A stretch of 64,000 bases of DNA from Sciurus carolinensis (GCF_902686445.1 NC_062225.1:94620173-94684172); one strand, 5' to 3'. Positions 37,629-48,756 are shown, counted from the stretch's first letter. Translations and numbers: made by a program. Notes: generated from the letters alone by a model not told the origin.

Positions 37629-37846
37629 ATGGTGGCACATGCCTGTAATCCTAGTGGCTCTCGAGGCTGAGGTAGGAGGATCGTGAGTTCAAAACCACCC
37701 TCAGCAAAAGCAAGGCACTAAGCAACTCGGTGGGACCCTGTCTCTAAATAAAATACAGTATAAGGCTGGAGATGTGGAGATGTGGCTCAGTGGTTGAATG
37801 CCCCTGAGTTGAACCCTTGGTACCTCCTCCCCCAAAAAAGGACATA
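37629..37846 (+). mobile_element. Composite B1/ID SINE in satellite A
   Basis: The B1-like part (GGTGGCACATGCCTGTAATC, GAGGCTGAGGTAGGAGGATC, TCAAAACCACCCTCAGC, ACCCTGTCTCTAAATAAAAT) is followed by an ID part (GGCTGGAGATGTGGAGATGT, CCCCTGAGTTGAACCC). It lies opposite in orientation to the copy at 33517. Confidence 0.87.
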
Positions 37847-40069
37847 ACAGCTGTCCTAAATGGATATCACAGCATCATTACATGATATCCATATATAGCA
37901 TCCAAAACTAATATAAAAGCTTCCCTGAAGCCTTTATTATTAATATGATATTCATACTGCACCATCCAAAACTGACAAAGAGCTGCCCTGTGTCTTTAGT
38001 ATGTCCATACTGTAGCATGCAAAACTGATATAATGAATTTCCTGTTTCCTGAACACTAATAAGATATCCATACTATATCATGTAAAACTGTTATAATGTC
38101 TGCCCTGTTGCCATTTAATACTAATATGATATCCATACTATATTAAAAATAGGTACCCTGTGATTTTTAAAATATTACTATAATATCTATACTGTATAAT
38201 ATCTATACTGTAGTACCTAAATCTAATTTAATAGCTGCCCTGCAGTCTTTAATATTAATATATTCTCCACACTATAGCAGCCTAATGTAGTATTATAGCT
38301 GCCTTATGCTCTTCCATACTTACTTAATATCCATACTATAGCACCCAAAACTAATGTAAATCCTGAACCATACTAACAGTACATCCATATTATAATTTCA
38401 AAAACTACTGTAATAACTGCCCTGTGGCCTTTGCTATTAATGTAACATCCTTATTATGGAATTTTAAATGGATACAATAGCTTCCCTGTGACCTTAACTT
38501 TAATATAAATACTATAGCATGTTACACTAATATAATACCTGTGGCATTTAATACTAATATAATATCCATTGTATATCATCTAAAGCTAATACAAATGCTG
38601 CCCTGTGGCCTTAATAGTAATTTAATACCCATACTAGAGCATCTGACTAATATAATAGTTGTACTGTGACCTTTAAAACTAATGTAATATTCATGTGATA
38701 GCATCTAGTTCTAATATAATAGCTGACCTTTGGCCTTTAGCACCAATATGCTACCCATATTTGAAATCATATAAGAGCTGTCCTGTAGGCTTCAGTATTA
38801 ATATGATATCCATTCTATATCATCTAAAACTAACATAATAGATGCCACTTTCAATATTAATATCATTAATGTGACTTTCAATATTAATATGATTTCAGTA
38901 CTTTTGCCTATAAAACTAAAATAACACTGTCCTGATCTTTAACATTAGTATGATATCCATAATGTAGCATATAAAACTGATGTAATGGGTGCCATGTGGC
39001 CTTTTATATTAATATATCTGGGTTATAGACTGTAAAACTAATTTAATAGTTGCCCTTTAATATAAATATAATATCCACCTTTTAGCATTTAAAAGAACAT
39101 AAGACCTTCCCTGTGGCCTTTAATACTAACAAAATATTCACAGTATAGCATCTAAATTTAACTAAATAGGTATTCTATGGCCACTAATACTAAAATGATA
39201 TTAGTGTATAGCTTCCAAAACTAATTTAATATCTGTCCTATGGCAATAAATACTAAAATAATATCCATATTATAGCATCCAGGTGCCTTTTGTCCTTTAT
39301 TCTTAATATGATAACCATATGGGGCCCCTATAACTAATATAATATCAGTCCTTTGTCTTTTAATACAAATATAATATTCAATATTTAGCTTCTAAACATG
39401 TGACCTTTAATATTAATATATCCATACTATGTTATTAATACTAATATAATATCTATACTGTGTTCTTGAATACTAACAGTGTTCTTAGCCCACAGCCAAG
39501 CTTCAGTAGTGTGGTCGGCAGCTCCCTGTGTTAGAGGGAGCATCTGATAAGTGTTCAGGACTTGAAGGTGGGTCTTCAGCATGGCAGCCACAGATCTATG
39601 CAGTGAAGTCCTCCCTAGAGAGGAGTGTCCCGCTGCTGGCCACCTTCTCACCACCTGTGCACAAAGTCACACTTCTGCACCCTGTTAGTCTTCTGAGTGT
39701 GTGTGGGCTTAATTCTGAGGTCTTTGTGTCCATAGGGCATCTTCTTTGAGTACTGAGAGGCAAACCTGGCTGGGAAGGCCAAGGGAGGGTATACACAAGG
39801 GCGGATTTCCCATCAAATTGTAATTCATTGTTTGAGAAGAGGGTTGTGGTCCCCAGTCTGTTCTACCCTCACTCCCTTAAAGGGCTAGCTTGACCCAGTG
39901 GACACAGGTGAGACACCATGACCAGGTGGAGCATCCTCCTCTGTGCCTTCCTGAGGCACTTTCCCTGCTGAGATTAAAAGAGACATCTCTGCTGTTCCAA
40001 ACTGAATGTCTAGGGGGCAGCTGGAGAAGGTGTGAGAAGTGGTTTGTCCAGCCCTGGGTTTTCTGGACT

Positions 40070-40140
40070 CCAGGACTTTGGGGATTGAGTTTCTAACATA
40101 TGGAATTGTGGAGGGCAAACATTCAAACCATAGCACCATC
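40070..40140 (-). mobile_element. MaLR-type LTR end fragment
   Basis: The reverse complement starts GGTGCTATGGTTTGAATGTT and resembles the 5' end of the LTR fragment at 29966. It is very short. Confidence 0.35.
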
Positions 40141-41334
40141 TTTTCAGAACAAGGCATGGGATGGTGGGCTCCATTTCAGCTTAAATGTGCAAACTCATGT
40201 TGTGGAGCAACCAGAACACTGAGTCCTGAGGTTTTACATCAGCACTAGACAGTGGCATAGCTCTCTCTGCAACACCAAACAGGCTGATTAAAACAATCCA
40301 AACTCAGAACGCAGTTGAATTGCAACCTGTGGAAAGAGTTGAAATTAAAAGTCGGGATGGAGGTTTGAAGCTGCAGCATAAAGTGCTCCATGATAATCAA
40401 TCATAGGTAGGCCACAGGGGCCCTAATGGCAGCCACCCACAGGCTCTCCCTGGCCAGTGTGGTCCTTTGGGGCTCCTGGAATTGCCCAATGTCTGTCTGT
40501 CCTTCCCAAAGAGGCTTCTATGGGCAAAGATGCAGACTTGGGTTGTTGTGCCTTCATTTTCCTGAGATTAATGGCTGCATCTACAACTGTAAAAAATCTC
40601 TTTCCATAGGCAGCAACTGCATCCTCAGCCTGAGTTTATCAACTGCATCTACAGGTGTTTCCATACAGAACCCATGTTGCCCCAGTGTGGGGCACAAGGG
40701 TAAGGGCATGCCAGGTGGACCAGAGCAGAGGCCTGGGGACGCTCTGAGATCACAGGGCCTCTATGGCACGAATGCACTGCAGATCTGTCATTCATTCACC
40801 CGTTGAGGCACATCCTGCTTCCTTAATCTATTTGGCCACTCTGAATTGAACTTCTGTGTGTCATTGCATGCTGTATTAAGACATGTTTGCAAGACATATT
40901 TTCTAGACAGATGTCTAAATTCTTAGGTTAATATTGGATTATATGGTGTGCTCATTGTAACTCTGGAAAGAACTTAAAGCTTTAAAAAGTGATGAACTAT
41001 TATGCATTCCACCAGCAATGAATGAGAGTTCTGGTTCTACATCTTCCAATCAGTGCTGCATTGGAGACGTTTGTAGCCACTTAATAAACGTGTGAGGCCA
41101 TCACAGCAGTGTGGGTTATTTCCCCTCATGTCAGGTGATGCTGAGCAGCACGTCTGTGCTTCTTTGCCATTTTTATATCTTCTTTGGTGAGTTGTCTGTT
41201 TAATCTTCACCCATTTTTAATTGGATTGTTTGTTTCTTACCATATTTAGGATACAAGTCCACTTTAGTTATGCATTTTCCAAATATTTTCACCAGTCTGT
41301 GGCTTATCTTTTTCAGAGTAGACATTTTCATTTA

Positions 41335-41485
41335 AAAAAATTTTGAGAACTGAGCATTGAATCCAGGGGTGTTATAGCACTGAGCTACACTATCAGCCCT
41401 TTTTAATTTTTATACTTTGAGATGGGGTCTTGATAAGCTGCCTCAGGCTCCCTAGTAGCTGGGACTACAGGTCCCAGTGACAATC
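41335..41485 (-). mobile_element. Truncated composite B1/ID SINE
   Basis: GCATTGAATCCAGGGGTGTT, CACTGAGCTACACTATCAGC, GAGATGGGGTCTTGATAAGC and TAGCTGGGACTACAGGTCCC give the ID-then-B1 order of an antisense squirrel SINE, with an internal deletion. Confidence 0.75.
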
Positions 41486-42388
41486 TCAATTTTAATAAAA
41501 TCCTTGCTATCAATTATTTCTTTCATGAATTTGTTTTGGAGCTATATTTTAAAACCTCATCATGAAATGTGGTCATAAGTATTTTCAACTACAATTTTTA
41601 TAGTTTCACATTTTCAGTGTAAGCCATGAACTATTTAGAGTGAGTTTTGTGAATCTTATAAAGGTTTTCTATGTCCATTCTCCTGTATATTTTTCAAACA
41701 CTCCATCACCAACTGTGCAGTAGATGCTCCTTTCTTCATTGAAAGTTTTGTTTCACTTTGGCAAAATCAGCTGCCTGTACATAGTGGGTGTGTTTGGGGC
41801 TCTCCACTCATCTCCATTTATCTATGTGTATTTCTTCACAGCATCAGGTTTTCCTCACTACTTCAGCTTTCTGACAGGTGTTGGGATACAGATGTGTGAG
41901 TTCTTTGTCCTTCTGTAGTCTGTGTCATCTATTCTAGGTTCAGAAACAGTTTGCTGGAAACTTGAGTGTGATTTCACTGAATCTGCAGATCAAGTCTGAG
42001 AGAATTTCATCTTGAATATGTAAAGACCTGAACAAGGAATTTCTCTGTATTTATTTTATTTTGTTAATTTATTTCAATTGTGATTCAAGGTTTTCTGAAA
42101 GTGAAATTGTAATTTAAAACTTATTTTTTAAGTTTTCAATTTTGTTGGTGCTATTGTAAATGGAATTGTTTAATTTTTTCTTATTCTAGTTTTTAAATTT
42201 CCAATTTTTCATATATATTGCTATATATAAGAAATCAATTGACTTCTGCCTATTGACCATGTACTTTGCTTTTTGCTATCTATATCCTTTATGATCAAAC
42301 ATGGGATGATGTATTCTATTGGTATTTGATTTCCAAAATTATGGCCTAGAAAAATCAGAACCATGAGTTTCAGAACTTCACCAGGACT

Positions 42389-42406
42389 GCCACAAGGGGG
42401 CGCAGG
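42389..42406 (+). promoter_or_regulatory. CTCF-like motif 1
   Basis: GCCACAAGGGGGCGCAGG matches the CTCF core (CCASYAGRKGGCRS) at all but one core position. Binding is inferred, not shown. Confidence 0.5.
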
Positions 42407-42451
42407 GTCACTGCTGAACAGTGAGCACTGAGCATCCTCAACTGTCCACAG

Positions 42452-42469
42452 TGGCCAGCAGGGGGTGCT
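42452..42469 (+). promoter_or_regulatory. CTCF-like motif 2
   Basis: TGGCCAGCAGGGGGTGCT is nearly the textbook CTCF site (one T where C is preferred). It has the same orientation as motif 1, 63 bp downstream. Confidence 0.55.
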
Positions 42470-42544
42470 CACAGTGAGTTTTTCTGATCCCCTTGAATTA
42501 TCTGCCTGCAAGGGATGGGTGTTTTGTGCCCACAGCAAGCCTCC

Positions 42545-42920
42545 TTCTCAGGACTCACCTGGGGAAATGCCATGACTGGAGACACCTGGGGTCTATGTCC
42601 ACAGTGAGGTAACCCTAACCTTCAAGACCTGCCCTAACCCTCACCCTTGTGGTCCACAGGGGAGACCATGGATGTGGACACCTTGGGGCTATGACTGTGG
42701 TGACAAAAGCTTCCTTCTCCTTGAGACCCACACAGGTAGATGCTGTGGCTGGGGACACCTTGGGCCCATGTCCACAGTGACTCTAACCCTAACTTTGGGA
42801 TCCACCCAGGAAGAGACCATGGCTGCAGATGCCTTGAGGCCATGACTACCATGACACCTAGGGACCATGTGTATCATGAGATTTCTTCCTCCTGGCATCC
42901 ATATGGCAATTCCACTGTGG
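42545..42920 (+). repeat. Satellite D, about four units of about 73 bp
   Basis: Units begin near 42549, 42652, 42725 and 42799 and share CCACAGGGGAGACCATGG-like starts, GGACACCTTGGGGC and ATGTCCACAGTGA. Two units carry CTAACCCTAAC words (42610-42620 and 42783-42793), which is telomere-like sequence in the CCCTAA orientation. Confidence 0.7.
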
Positions 42921-43439
42921 TTTTGGGATAAATGAAGTTCATCTGAGGAAAAGGTGGAGAAGACTGAGGGAAAGCCTCTTGTCCACTAGCCCATGTGCTG
43001 AGGAAGAAGCTTTGTTCCTTACTTTTATAGGTAGTATTTTAGTGAGATTTAATTTTATAATAGTATCCACTGTTGAGGCTTTGGCTGTTCATTATCACAG
43101 AATGCTAAAGTACATTTTATGGGGAGAAATTCCAGGACACTGAAAGGAGAAATACTGAGACATAAACTCAGGATAGTTCAGGGGAGGCATGGGGGTCCCA
43201 GCACCTGCAGCCTCACTAGTGCCTGAGGGGAAGGGTTAATGCCACCTCATTGTTTTTATGTTTTTTTATGGTGGACATTTTCCAGTGTTAAAGTACTTTA
43301 AAAATATCAAGAAGTTGATGTATCAATTGATAATAATATTGTGGCTGTATTGAAAAGATCTTTCACTATGTAACTATGAGTTTGATAGGCAATACCAGAG
43401 ATTTCTGAGTAAGTCTACACACAGTGGAGTGGGCTGTCT
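42921..43439. other. Sequence between satellites D and B
   Basis: AT-rich, unassigned; no gene or repeat recognised. Confidence 0.4.
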
Positions 43440-44612
43440 GACAATTCCCAGAGGTCACTGTGGTGATAACTGTACCAGAATACACTGCTCAGAATCCCTG
43501 GGGTGCCTGGTCAAACATACTACAGCTCCCACAGTCCTTTGTGGAGAGGGTTGGGCAGGCAGTCACTGAACTACACTATTCAGAATCCTTGGGATACCAG
43601 GGCAAGCACATGACATGAAACTTCCAGAGGCCTGCATGGTGAAGGCTAAGCAGCAGAATGTTACTGTACTGGCACAATCATCAGGGTCCCTGGGTATTCA
43701 TGTGACATGCAGCTCCCAGCCTCTGGGGTGAGGGATGTATGGGCATAACAATAGACTAAACTACCATGAACCTTGGGCACCTTCAACTTGAAGAGGTCTC
43801 TGCAATGAGGACTGGACTTCACTGCCTAGAGTTCCTGAGCTTACCCATGGGAGTGTGCAGCCACAATCCTACGAGGGAAGAAGCTCCCAGGGCCCCCCAC
43901 AGAGAACCAGCAAAATACTGGAGTACATCACCCACAATCCTTAGGGGGTGGGGATGGGAAGCTCATAGGAATGACCGCCTACTATGAGCAGTAATAATGT
44001 GGGACTACATTACCCACAATGCTTGAGGGGAGATGGCAATCTCAGGAGTTCCCCACCTCCTGTGAGCAGGTAAAACATGGCACTAAATTACTCACAATCC
44101 TGAGATAGTGAAAGTTCCTAGGTTCCTCCACAGAGAGCCAGCAAAACAGTGAGATACATTACCCTCAGTCCTCAGGGGCAGAAGCTTTCAGGAGTCCCTT
44201 TATTCCCCACCATATGAGCGGGCAAAATGCTGGACTACATCAGCCTCCATCCTAGGAGCGGGTAGTGGAAGAGCACAGAATCGACCCTTCTGAGCCAGAA
44301 AATACATGGGACTTAAACACCCGCAATCTTAATGGGGCAGACGTTCCCTGGGCTCTGAATAGAGTACCAGCAAAACATTGGACTACATTACACACGATCC
44401 ACAGTGGGTGGGGTAGGTGGGTAGTTCACTCCCCCACCATAAACTGTCAAAATGCTGGACTACATTACCCAGAGACCTCAGGGGCAGAGGTTTGCACCAC
44501 TTCCCTTCAGTGGGCAATATTCTCAACTAAATGACCTAAAATCCTAAAGGGGTTGAGCTCCCATGAACCTTATGAAGAGCCAGCAAAATGCTGGACTACA
44601 TTACAACCTTCA
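43440..44612 (+). repeat. Satellite B, left arm (about 75 bp unit, ACTACATTACCC orientation)
   Basis: Units of about 68-82 bp carry the word GGACTACATTACCCACAATC or a close variant. Occurrences lie near 43920, 44002, 44078, 44152, 44233, 44310, 44381, 44457, 44525 and 44594, with weaker ones back to about 43470. Each unit also has GAGC(C/G)(A/G)GCAAAA before the word and a G-rich stretch plus a TTCCCAG-like word after it. The best copies (44002, 44457) match the published ZNF143/THAP11-type motif ACTAYRNNNCCCR exactly. Confidence 0.85.
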
Positions 44613-44613
44613 G

Positions 44614-44636
44614 GATTAGAGTTAGGGTTAGGGTTT
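44614..44636 (+). repeat. Short interstitial telomere tract at the satellite B pivot
   Basis: GGATTAGAGTTAGGGTTAGG, about three TTAGGG-like units, lies exactly where satellite B changes orientation. Confidence 0.8.
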
Positions 44637-44639
44637 GGC

Positions 44640-45343
44640 TGTCACTCCTTGGGGGAACTCTGGGAGCTTCCTCGCCCGAAGGATTATGGGTGATGTAGTC
44701 CTTGATTTTACCCACACACTTCTGTTAAAGAGATCCACGGAATCTGAATGCCACATTCTTGCCATGATACCCTGAGGATTCTGAGTAATTTTAGGATTAG
44801 CGGAAGGGCTAGGGAAATATTAGCTGCAAGGCAAAAGTTAGTGAGATTTAGGAAACCAACGAGTATACTTGAATTCCGCCGCCACTAAGCGTAGTGGGTA
44901 GTATAGTTTACCACTGACACCTGGTTATCCTAGGAACTTCCTCCACCATAGGATTATGGGTAATGTAGTCCCAACAGTCTGCTCACCTCTTGGTATTCTG
45001 GGATCGCCTCCCCTAAGGATTGTGGGTGAAGTAGTCTTGGACTTACGGCTCCCTTTTGGGAATTCTGGGAACTTCCTCCCCCAAAGAATAATGGGTAATG
45101 TATTCCCAAGGTTTACACTAACTGGGGGGAATTGTGGGAGCTTCCTTCTCTATTAGAATTTTGGGTAATGTAGTCCCATGATTTGTCCTCCTCATGCGAA
45201 GGACACAGGGCACCTCGTCCCTGCTTTAAGATGATGCAGTCCCAACATTTGCCTGCTCCCTGCTGGGAGCTTCACCCTAAGGATTTCGGGTAATGTAGTC
45301 CTATTGTTTATTCTCCCCATGCAAAGGATTAGGGGAACTTCCC

Positions 45344-45388
<45 letters not shown>

Positions 45389-46470
45389 GAACTATGGGCA
45401 ATGTAGTCCCAATATTTGCCCGCTCACTGCTAGGGAGTCTGGGAATATTCTCCCCTAAGTATTGTAAGTGACATACTCATGGGCTTACCACTCACTTTAG
45501 GGAATTCAGGCAAATTCCTCTCCCATAGCATTTTAGGTCTTGTAGTCCCACATTTTATACCTGAGGAATTGTGGGCACTTCCACCCTGTTAGAATTGTGG
45601 GTAATGTAGTTCCATTATTTATGGTCTGTGTGCAAAGGATCCTGGGAACTTCCTTCTCCCTTAGGCTTATGGGTAATGTAGTTCCAACATTTGCCTGCTC
45701 GCTACTGGGTGCTCCCCTAAGGATGCTGGGCTAAGTAGTCACAGACATACTATTCACTTTGGAAAATTCTGGAAACTTGCTCACAGTAGAATCGTGGGTA
45801 ATGTAGTTCTATCTGCGGGGAATTGTAGGCGCTTCCCCCCTATTAGAATTATGGGTAATGTCATATTATATTCTAATATTACCCATATTAGAATTATGGG
45901 TAATTATCAATGCATGTAATTGATTTCTACATGCAAAGGATCCTGGGAACTTCCTCTCCTTAGAATTATGAGTAATATAGTTCCAACATTTGCTCACTGA
46001 CTTCCCGGTATTCTGGGAGCCTACTTACCCCTTGGCATTGTGGGTTATATGATCTCAGGGCTTGCCTGCTCACTGTAAAAGATCCTGGGAAATATCTTCT
46101 CTTAGAATTGTGGGAAATAAAGTCCCACGATTTGCTCGCTCACCACTGGCTGTCTTGGGAAAACCTTCCCTCTAAGGATTATGGGTACTGTAGTCTCTGG
46201 TTTGCTACACAGGATGGGGAATTCTGGGAGCTTCCAGTTCATCTGATTGTGCGTAATGCCCTAAGTTTAGCCACTTATGGTGGGGGATACTGGGAATGGC
46301 TTCCCCCTTAGAATCATGAGCAATATTGTTCCATGTGTTCCCTGTTAGAAGCAGGGAATCATGAGTGTTATAGCACTTAGGATTGTGGGTAATGTAGACT
46401 TGGGTTTATCACTAGGGGATTCTGGGGGATTCTGGGTGAGTCCTCCCCATAGAGGTGTGAAAAGTGTAGT
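44640..46470 (-). repeat. Satellite B, right arm (inverted, GGGTAATGTAGT orientation)
   Basis: These are the same units as 43440-44612 in reverse complement. The word GGATTATGGGTAATGTAGTC or close variants recurs near 44682, 44952, 45018, 45085, 45156, 45280, 45391, 45528, 45592, 45665, 45787, 45846, 45962, 46102, 46175 and 46381. Between them lies GGAATTCTGGGAACTTCCTC. In the best copies the extended word GGATTATGGGTAATGTAGT agrees at about 15 of 19 positions with the ZNF143/THAP11 composite site as I know it (GCATTCTGGGAATTGTAGT). Confidence 0.87.
45346..45384. repeat. (AC)n microsatellite inside satellite B
   Basis: Uninterrupted AC run of about 39 bp within one unit. Confidence 0.95.
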
Positions 46471-46495
46471 CTCAGGCTTACCACAGGCCCAGGAT

Positions 46496-46524
46496 CCTAA
46501 CCTTAGGATTAGGGTTAATGTTAG
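46496..46524 (+). repeat. Telomere-like junction sequence between satellites B and C
   Basis: CCTAACCTTAGGATTAGGGT followed by TAATGTTAG: degenerate telomere words in both orientations at the boundary. Confidence 0.6.
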
Positions 46525-46835
46525 AGACAGTGAACTGTGTTCTATGATGCCAGGACTCTAAGCATTGTTGGAATCCACATGGAGACCTGGAGAACTGGGG
46601 CTCTATTGATGGTAACACTCCCAGAGTGATCTTGGTATATGTGTATAATCACAGAACAGTGTTTATATTAAAGGCAGTTGAACAGGCTCCTGATAACTGG
46701 TATTATATGATGGCAGGACACACAAGACTGCTGAGCACAATGTAGAGACAGGAAACTGATTTCTATTATGGTAGAAATCCCAAGGCTGTTGGGATCTACC
46801 TAGGGTTCTTGGGATCTAGGCAGGATTCTTTAATA
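46519..46835 (+). repeat. Satellite C, small block (about 60 bp unit)
   Basis: Units share GAACTG(G/T)(G/T)(T/G)(T/C)TCTAT, GATG(C/G)CAGGAC and CACATGGAGACCTGGAGAAC. The same unit makes up the larger array at 56640-58735, in the same orientation. Confidence 0.7.
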
Positions 46836-47084
46836 CCCTATCCCTACACTTTGCTCACAGAGGGACACTCTGGCTAGTACTTCTGGCTACAGAAGTGGTT
46901 GTGATGCTAGGAATTTCTTCCTTATTTTATTTTTTCACACCTTCTGGTCCTCAATCTGCTTCAAATGTCCAGTATGAAATTCCAGTAAAGTCTCACCCCT
47001 TTTCTTTCATCAACCTTGCTGAGAAGATGTTTATCTTCCCTCTTGGTTTCATTCCATGGGGCAGCTAGGAAAGCAACATTATCT
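46836..47084. other. Short unassigned stretch before L1-3
   Basis: Nothing recognised; ends where L1 ORF1 homology begins. Confidence 0.4.
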
Positions 47085-48020
47085 ATAGAAAAGTACTTCA
47101 GATTATACATGATTAAAATGATTCATGAAGCAAAGGATGAGATAAGAGATTGAATGCAGGCAATGAATGATCCCTCCAATAAGCAGTTAAAAGAGCAACT
47201 GCAGGAAGCAAAAGATCATTTCAACAAAGAGATAGAGAGTCTCAAAAAAAAAAGAAGAAGAACAAATGGAAATCCGTGACATGAAAGAAACAATAGACCA
47301 AATAAAAACTCAAGGGAAAGCATCACCAACAGACTGGACCACTTGGAAGACAGAATCTCAGACAATGAAGACAAAATATGTAAGCTTGAAAATAAAGTTG
47401 CCCAAAGAGAGAACATGGTAAGAAATCATACACGGAAACTTCAAGAACTATAGGACATCATAAAAAGACCAAATTTAAGAATTACCAGGATTGAGGAAGG
47501 CACAGAGATACAAACCAAAGGAATGAAAAACCTATTCAATGAAATAATGTCAGATAATTTCCCAAACCTGAAGAATGAAATGGAAAATCAAATATGAGAA
47601 GCTTACATAACACCAAATGCACAAAATCACAACAGATCCACACCAAGGCACATTGTATTGAAAATGCCTAACATACAAAATAAAGATAGGATTTTGAAGG
47701 CTGTGAGAGAAAATCATCAGATTCCACATAGGGGGAAACCAATATGGATATCAGCAGATTTCTCAACCCAGACTCTAAAAGCTAGAAGGGCCTGGAACAA
47801 CGTATTTCAAATTCTGAAAGAACATGGTTACCAACAAGAATTTTATACCCAGCAAAATTAACCTTCAGATTTGAAGACAAAATAAAGTTCTTCCATGATA
47901 AACAAAAGTTAAAAGAATTTACAAATAGAAAGCCCGTGCTACAGAATATTTTCAACAAAATATTCCATGAGGAGAAAATGAAAAACAAAAATGTAGGTCA
48001 GCAAAAGGAGGAACTATCTT
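47085..48020 (+). pseudogene. L1-3 ORF1 remnant
   Basis: This copy lacks the N-terminus. It contains the coiled-coil end and the RNA-binding and C-terminal domains in broken frames. The longest open piece, at 47658-47861, includes NIQNKDRILKAVRENHQIPH and KARRAWNNVFQILKEHGYQQ. Premature stops occur at about 47452 and 47598. It is collinear with ORF1 of L1-2. Confidence 0.82.
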
Positions 48021-48116
48021 AAGGGAAAAAACCAATCAAAGGAGAAACCAAGTCAAGTTAAAAACCAAAAATAAGCCCAAATGACTGGACAAATCATATC
48101 TCAATAATAACCCTGA
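47085..48116 (+). mobile_element. L1-3, proximal part (ORF1), truncated at the 5' end
   Basis: Homology to L1-2 starts inside ORF1 (equivalent of 2126) and runs to the first bases of ORF2, where the ELF2 retro-insertion starts. The 14 bp AATAATAACCCTGA at 48103-48116 recurs at 51070-51083 and is the target-site duplication of that insertion. The ORF1 frame is broken by several stops and an A-run near 47242-47251. Confidence 0.88.
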
Positions 48117-48172
48117 CTTCCCTCCCTCCCGCCCTTCCTCCCTCCCTCCTTCCTTCCCTCCTTCCCATCCAT
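48117..48172. repeat. Pyrimidine-rich CCTT/CCCT tract
   Basis: Imperfect (CCTT)n and (CCCT)n sequence directly after the target-site duplication, at the 5' end of the retro-insertion. Confidence 0.85.
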
Positions 48173-48267
48173 TTCCTTTTTCTGTAACTTCAGTTACTCA
48201 GATTTTGGACCTGTTCAATTGCCCTCTAATAATTTCTATCTTTATTTAAAATGTTTTTTAGATATTG

Positions 48268-48369
48268 ATAGCTCTTTATTTTATTCATTTATTCATGTGG
48301 TGCTGAGGATCAAGTCCAGTGCCTCACATGTTAGGCACGTGCTCTACCACTGAGCCACAACCCCAGCCC
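48268..48369 (-). mobile_element. ID SINE within the retro-inserted segment
   Basis: GTGGTGCTGAGGATCAAGTC, GTGCCTCACATGTTAGGCAC and ACTGAGCCACAACCCCAGCC mark an antisense ID element, as at 7728 and 57690. Confidence 0.88.
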
Positions 48370-48756
48370 AATTGCTGTCTTTTCTCTTTTACTTTCTATT
48401 GCTTTATCTTTTTTTCAATTGCTCCTGGAGATTGCTTCATTTTTTTCTTCCCAGCCTATCTTTTTCTCTCTCCTGAGAAGCTTTACTTGGATGTCTAGTA
48501 ATGTTTGTCTGTCTGCTCAGGATTAAGAGCAGGGGAGTAAGAAGAGGATTTGAAACTGCTTTTGGTGTGGTCTGATGCCTGGGAGTGTGCCTCTTGTACC
48601 TCAAAGATTCTCTTTGCTTTTCCCCCTCCACAAAGTAGCTTTATGCCTTGGCTGAGGAGCAGTTGTTGTCCCCATTTATTTTGTTACCAGCCTGCGATTC
48701 AGCTTTCCTGGGTTGGCTAAACCACCTTGTGCTCATCCATGTGCTTTAAGTCCTGG

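Larger units (their letters stand above)
32632..39475 (+). repeat. Satellite A, array 1 (about 64 bp AT-rich unit)
   Basis: Diverged tandem units of about 64 bp, all in one orientation, fill about 5.3 kb net of insertions, roughly 80 units by length. A unit contains CTTTAATACTAATATGATAT, CCATACTATAGCATCTAAAA, CTAATATAATAGCTG and CCCTGTGGC. Each unit is itself two related halves of about 32 bp, both built on a T-A-ACTAATATAATA core. The first half is followed by TCCATACTATAGCATC and the second by GCTGCCCTGTGGCC. SINEs at 33517-33715 and 37629-37846 and an SLC25A5 retro-pseudogene at 35902-37060 interrupt the array. Minus-strand open frames here are by-products of the repeat. Confidence 0.92.
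39476..42388. other. Intergenic sequence between satellite A and CTCF-like sites
   Basis: Mostly unassigned. A short antisense fragment of a MaLR-type LTR end (GGAATTGTGGAGGGCAAACA, TTCAAACCATAGCACC) lies near 40070-40140. A truncated SINE lies at 41335-41485. Open frames such as 40426-40806 have no recognised domains. Confidence 0.45.

Noticed and set aside
32632..39475. Minus-strand open frames such as 35559-35777 in satellite A
   Set aside because: They are translations of the tandem repeat (recurring MDI, VILV-like words) and shift with unit length. No coding selection is apparent.
43440..46470. Regular repeats with spacers, superficially like a CRISPR array
   Set aside because: Unit length drifts from 68 to 82 bp, the repeats are imperfect, spacers are related to each other, orientation switches, and the host is a mammal. 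It is a satellite.
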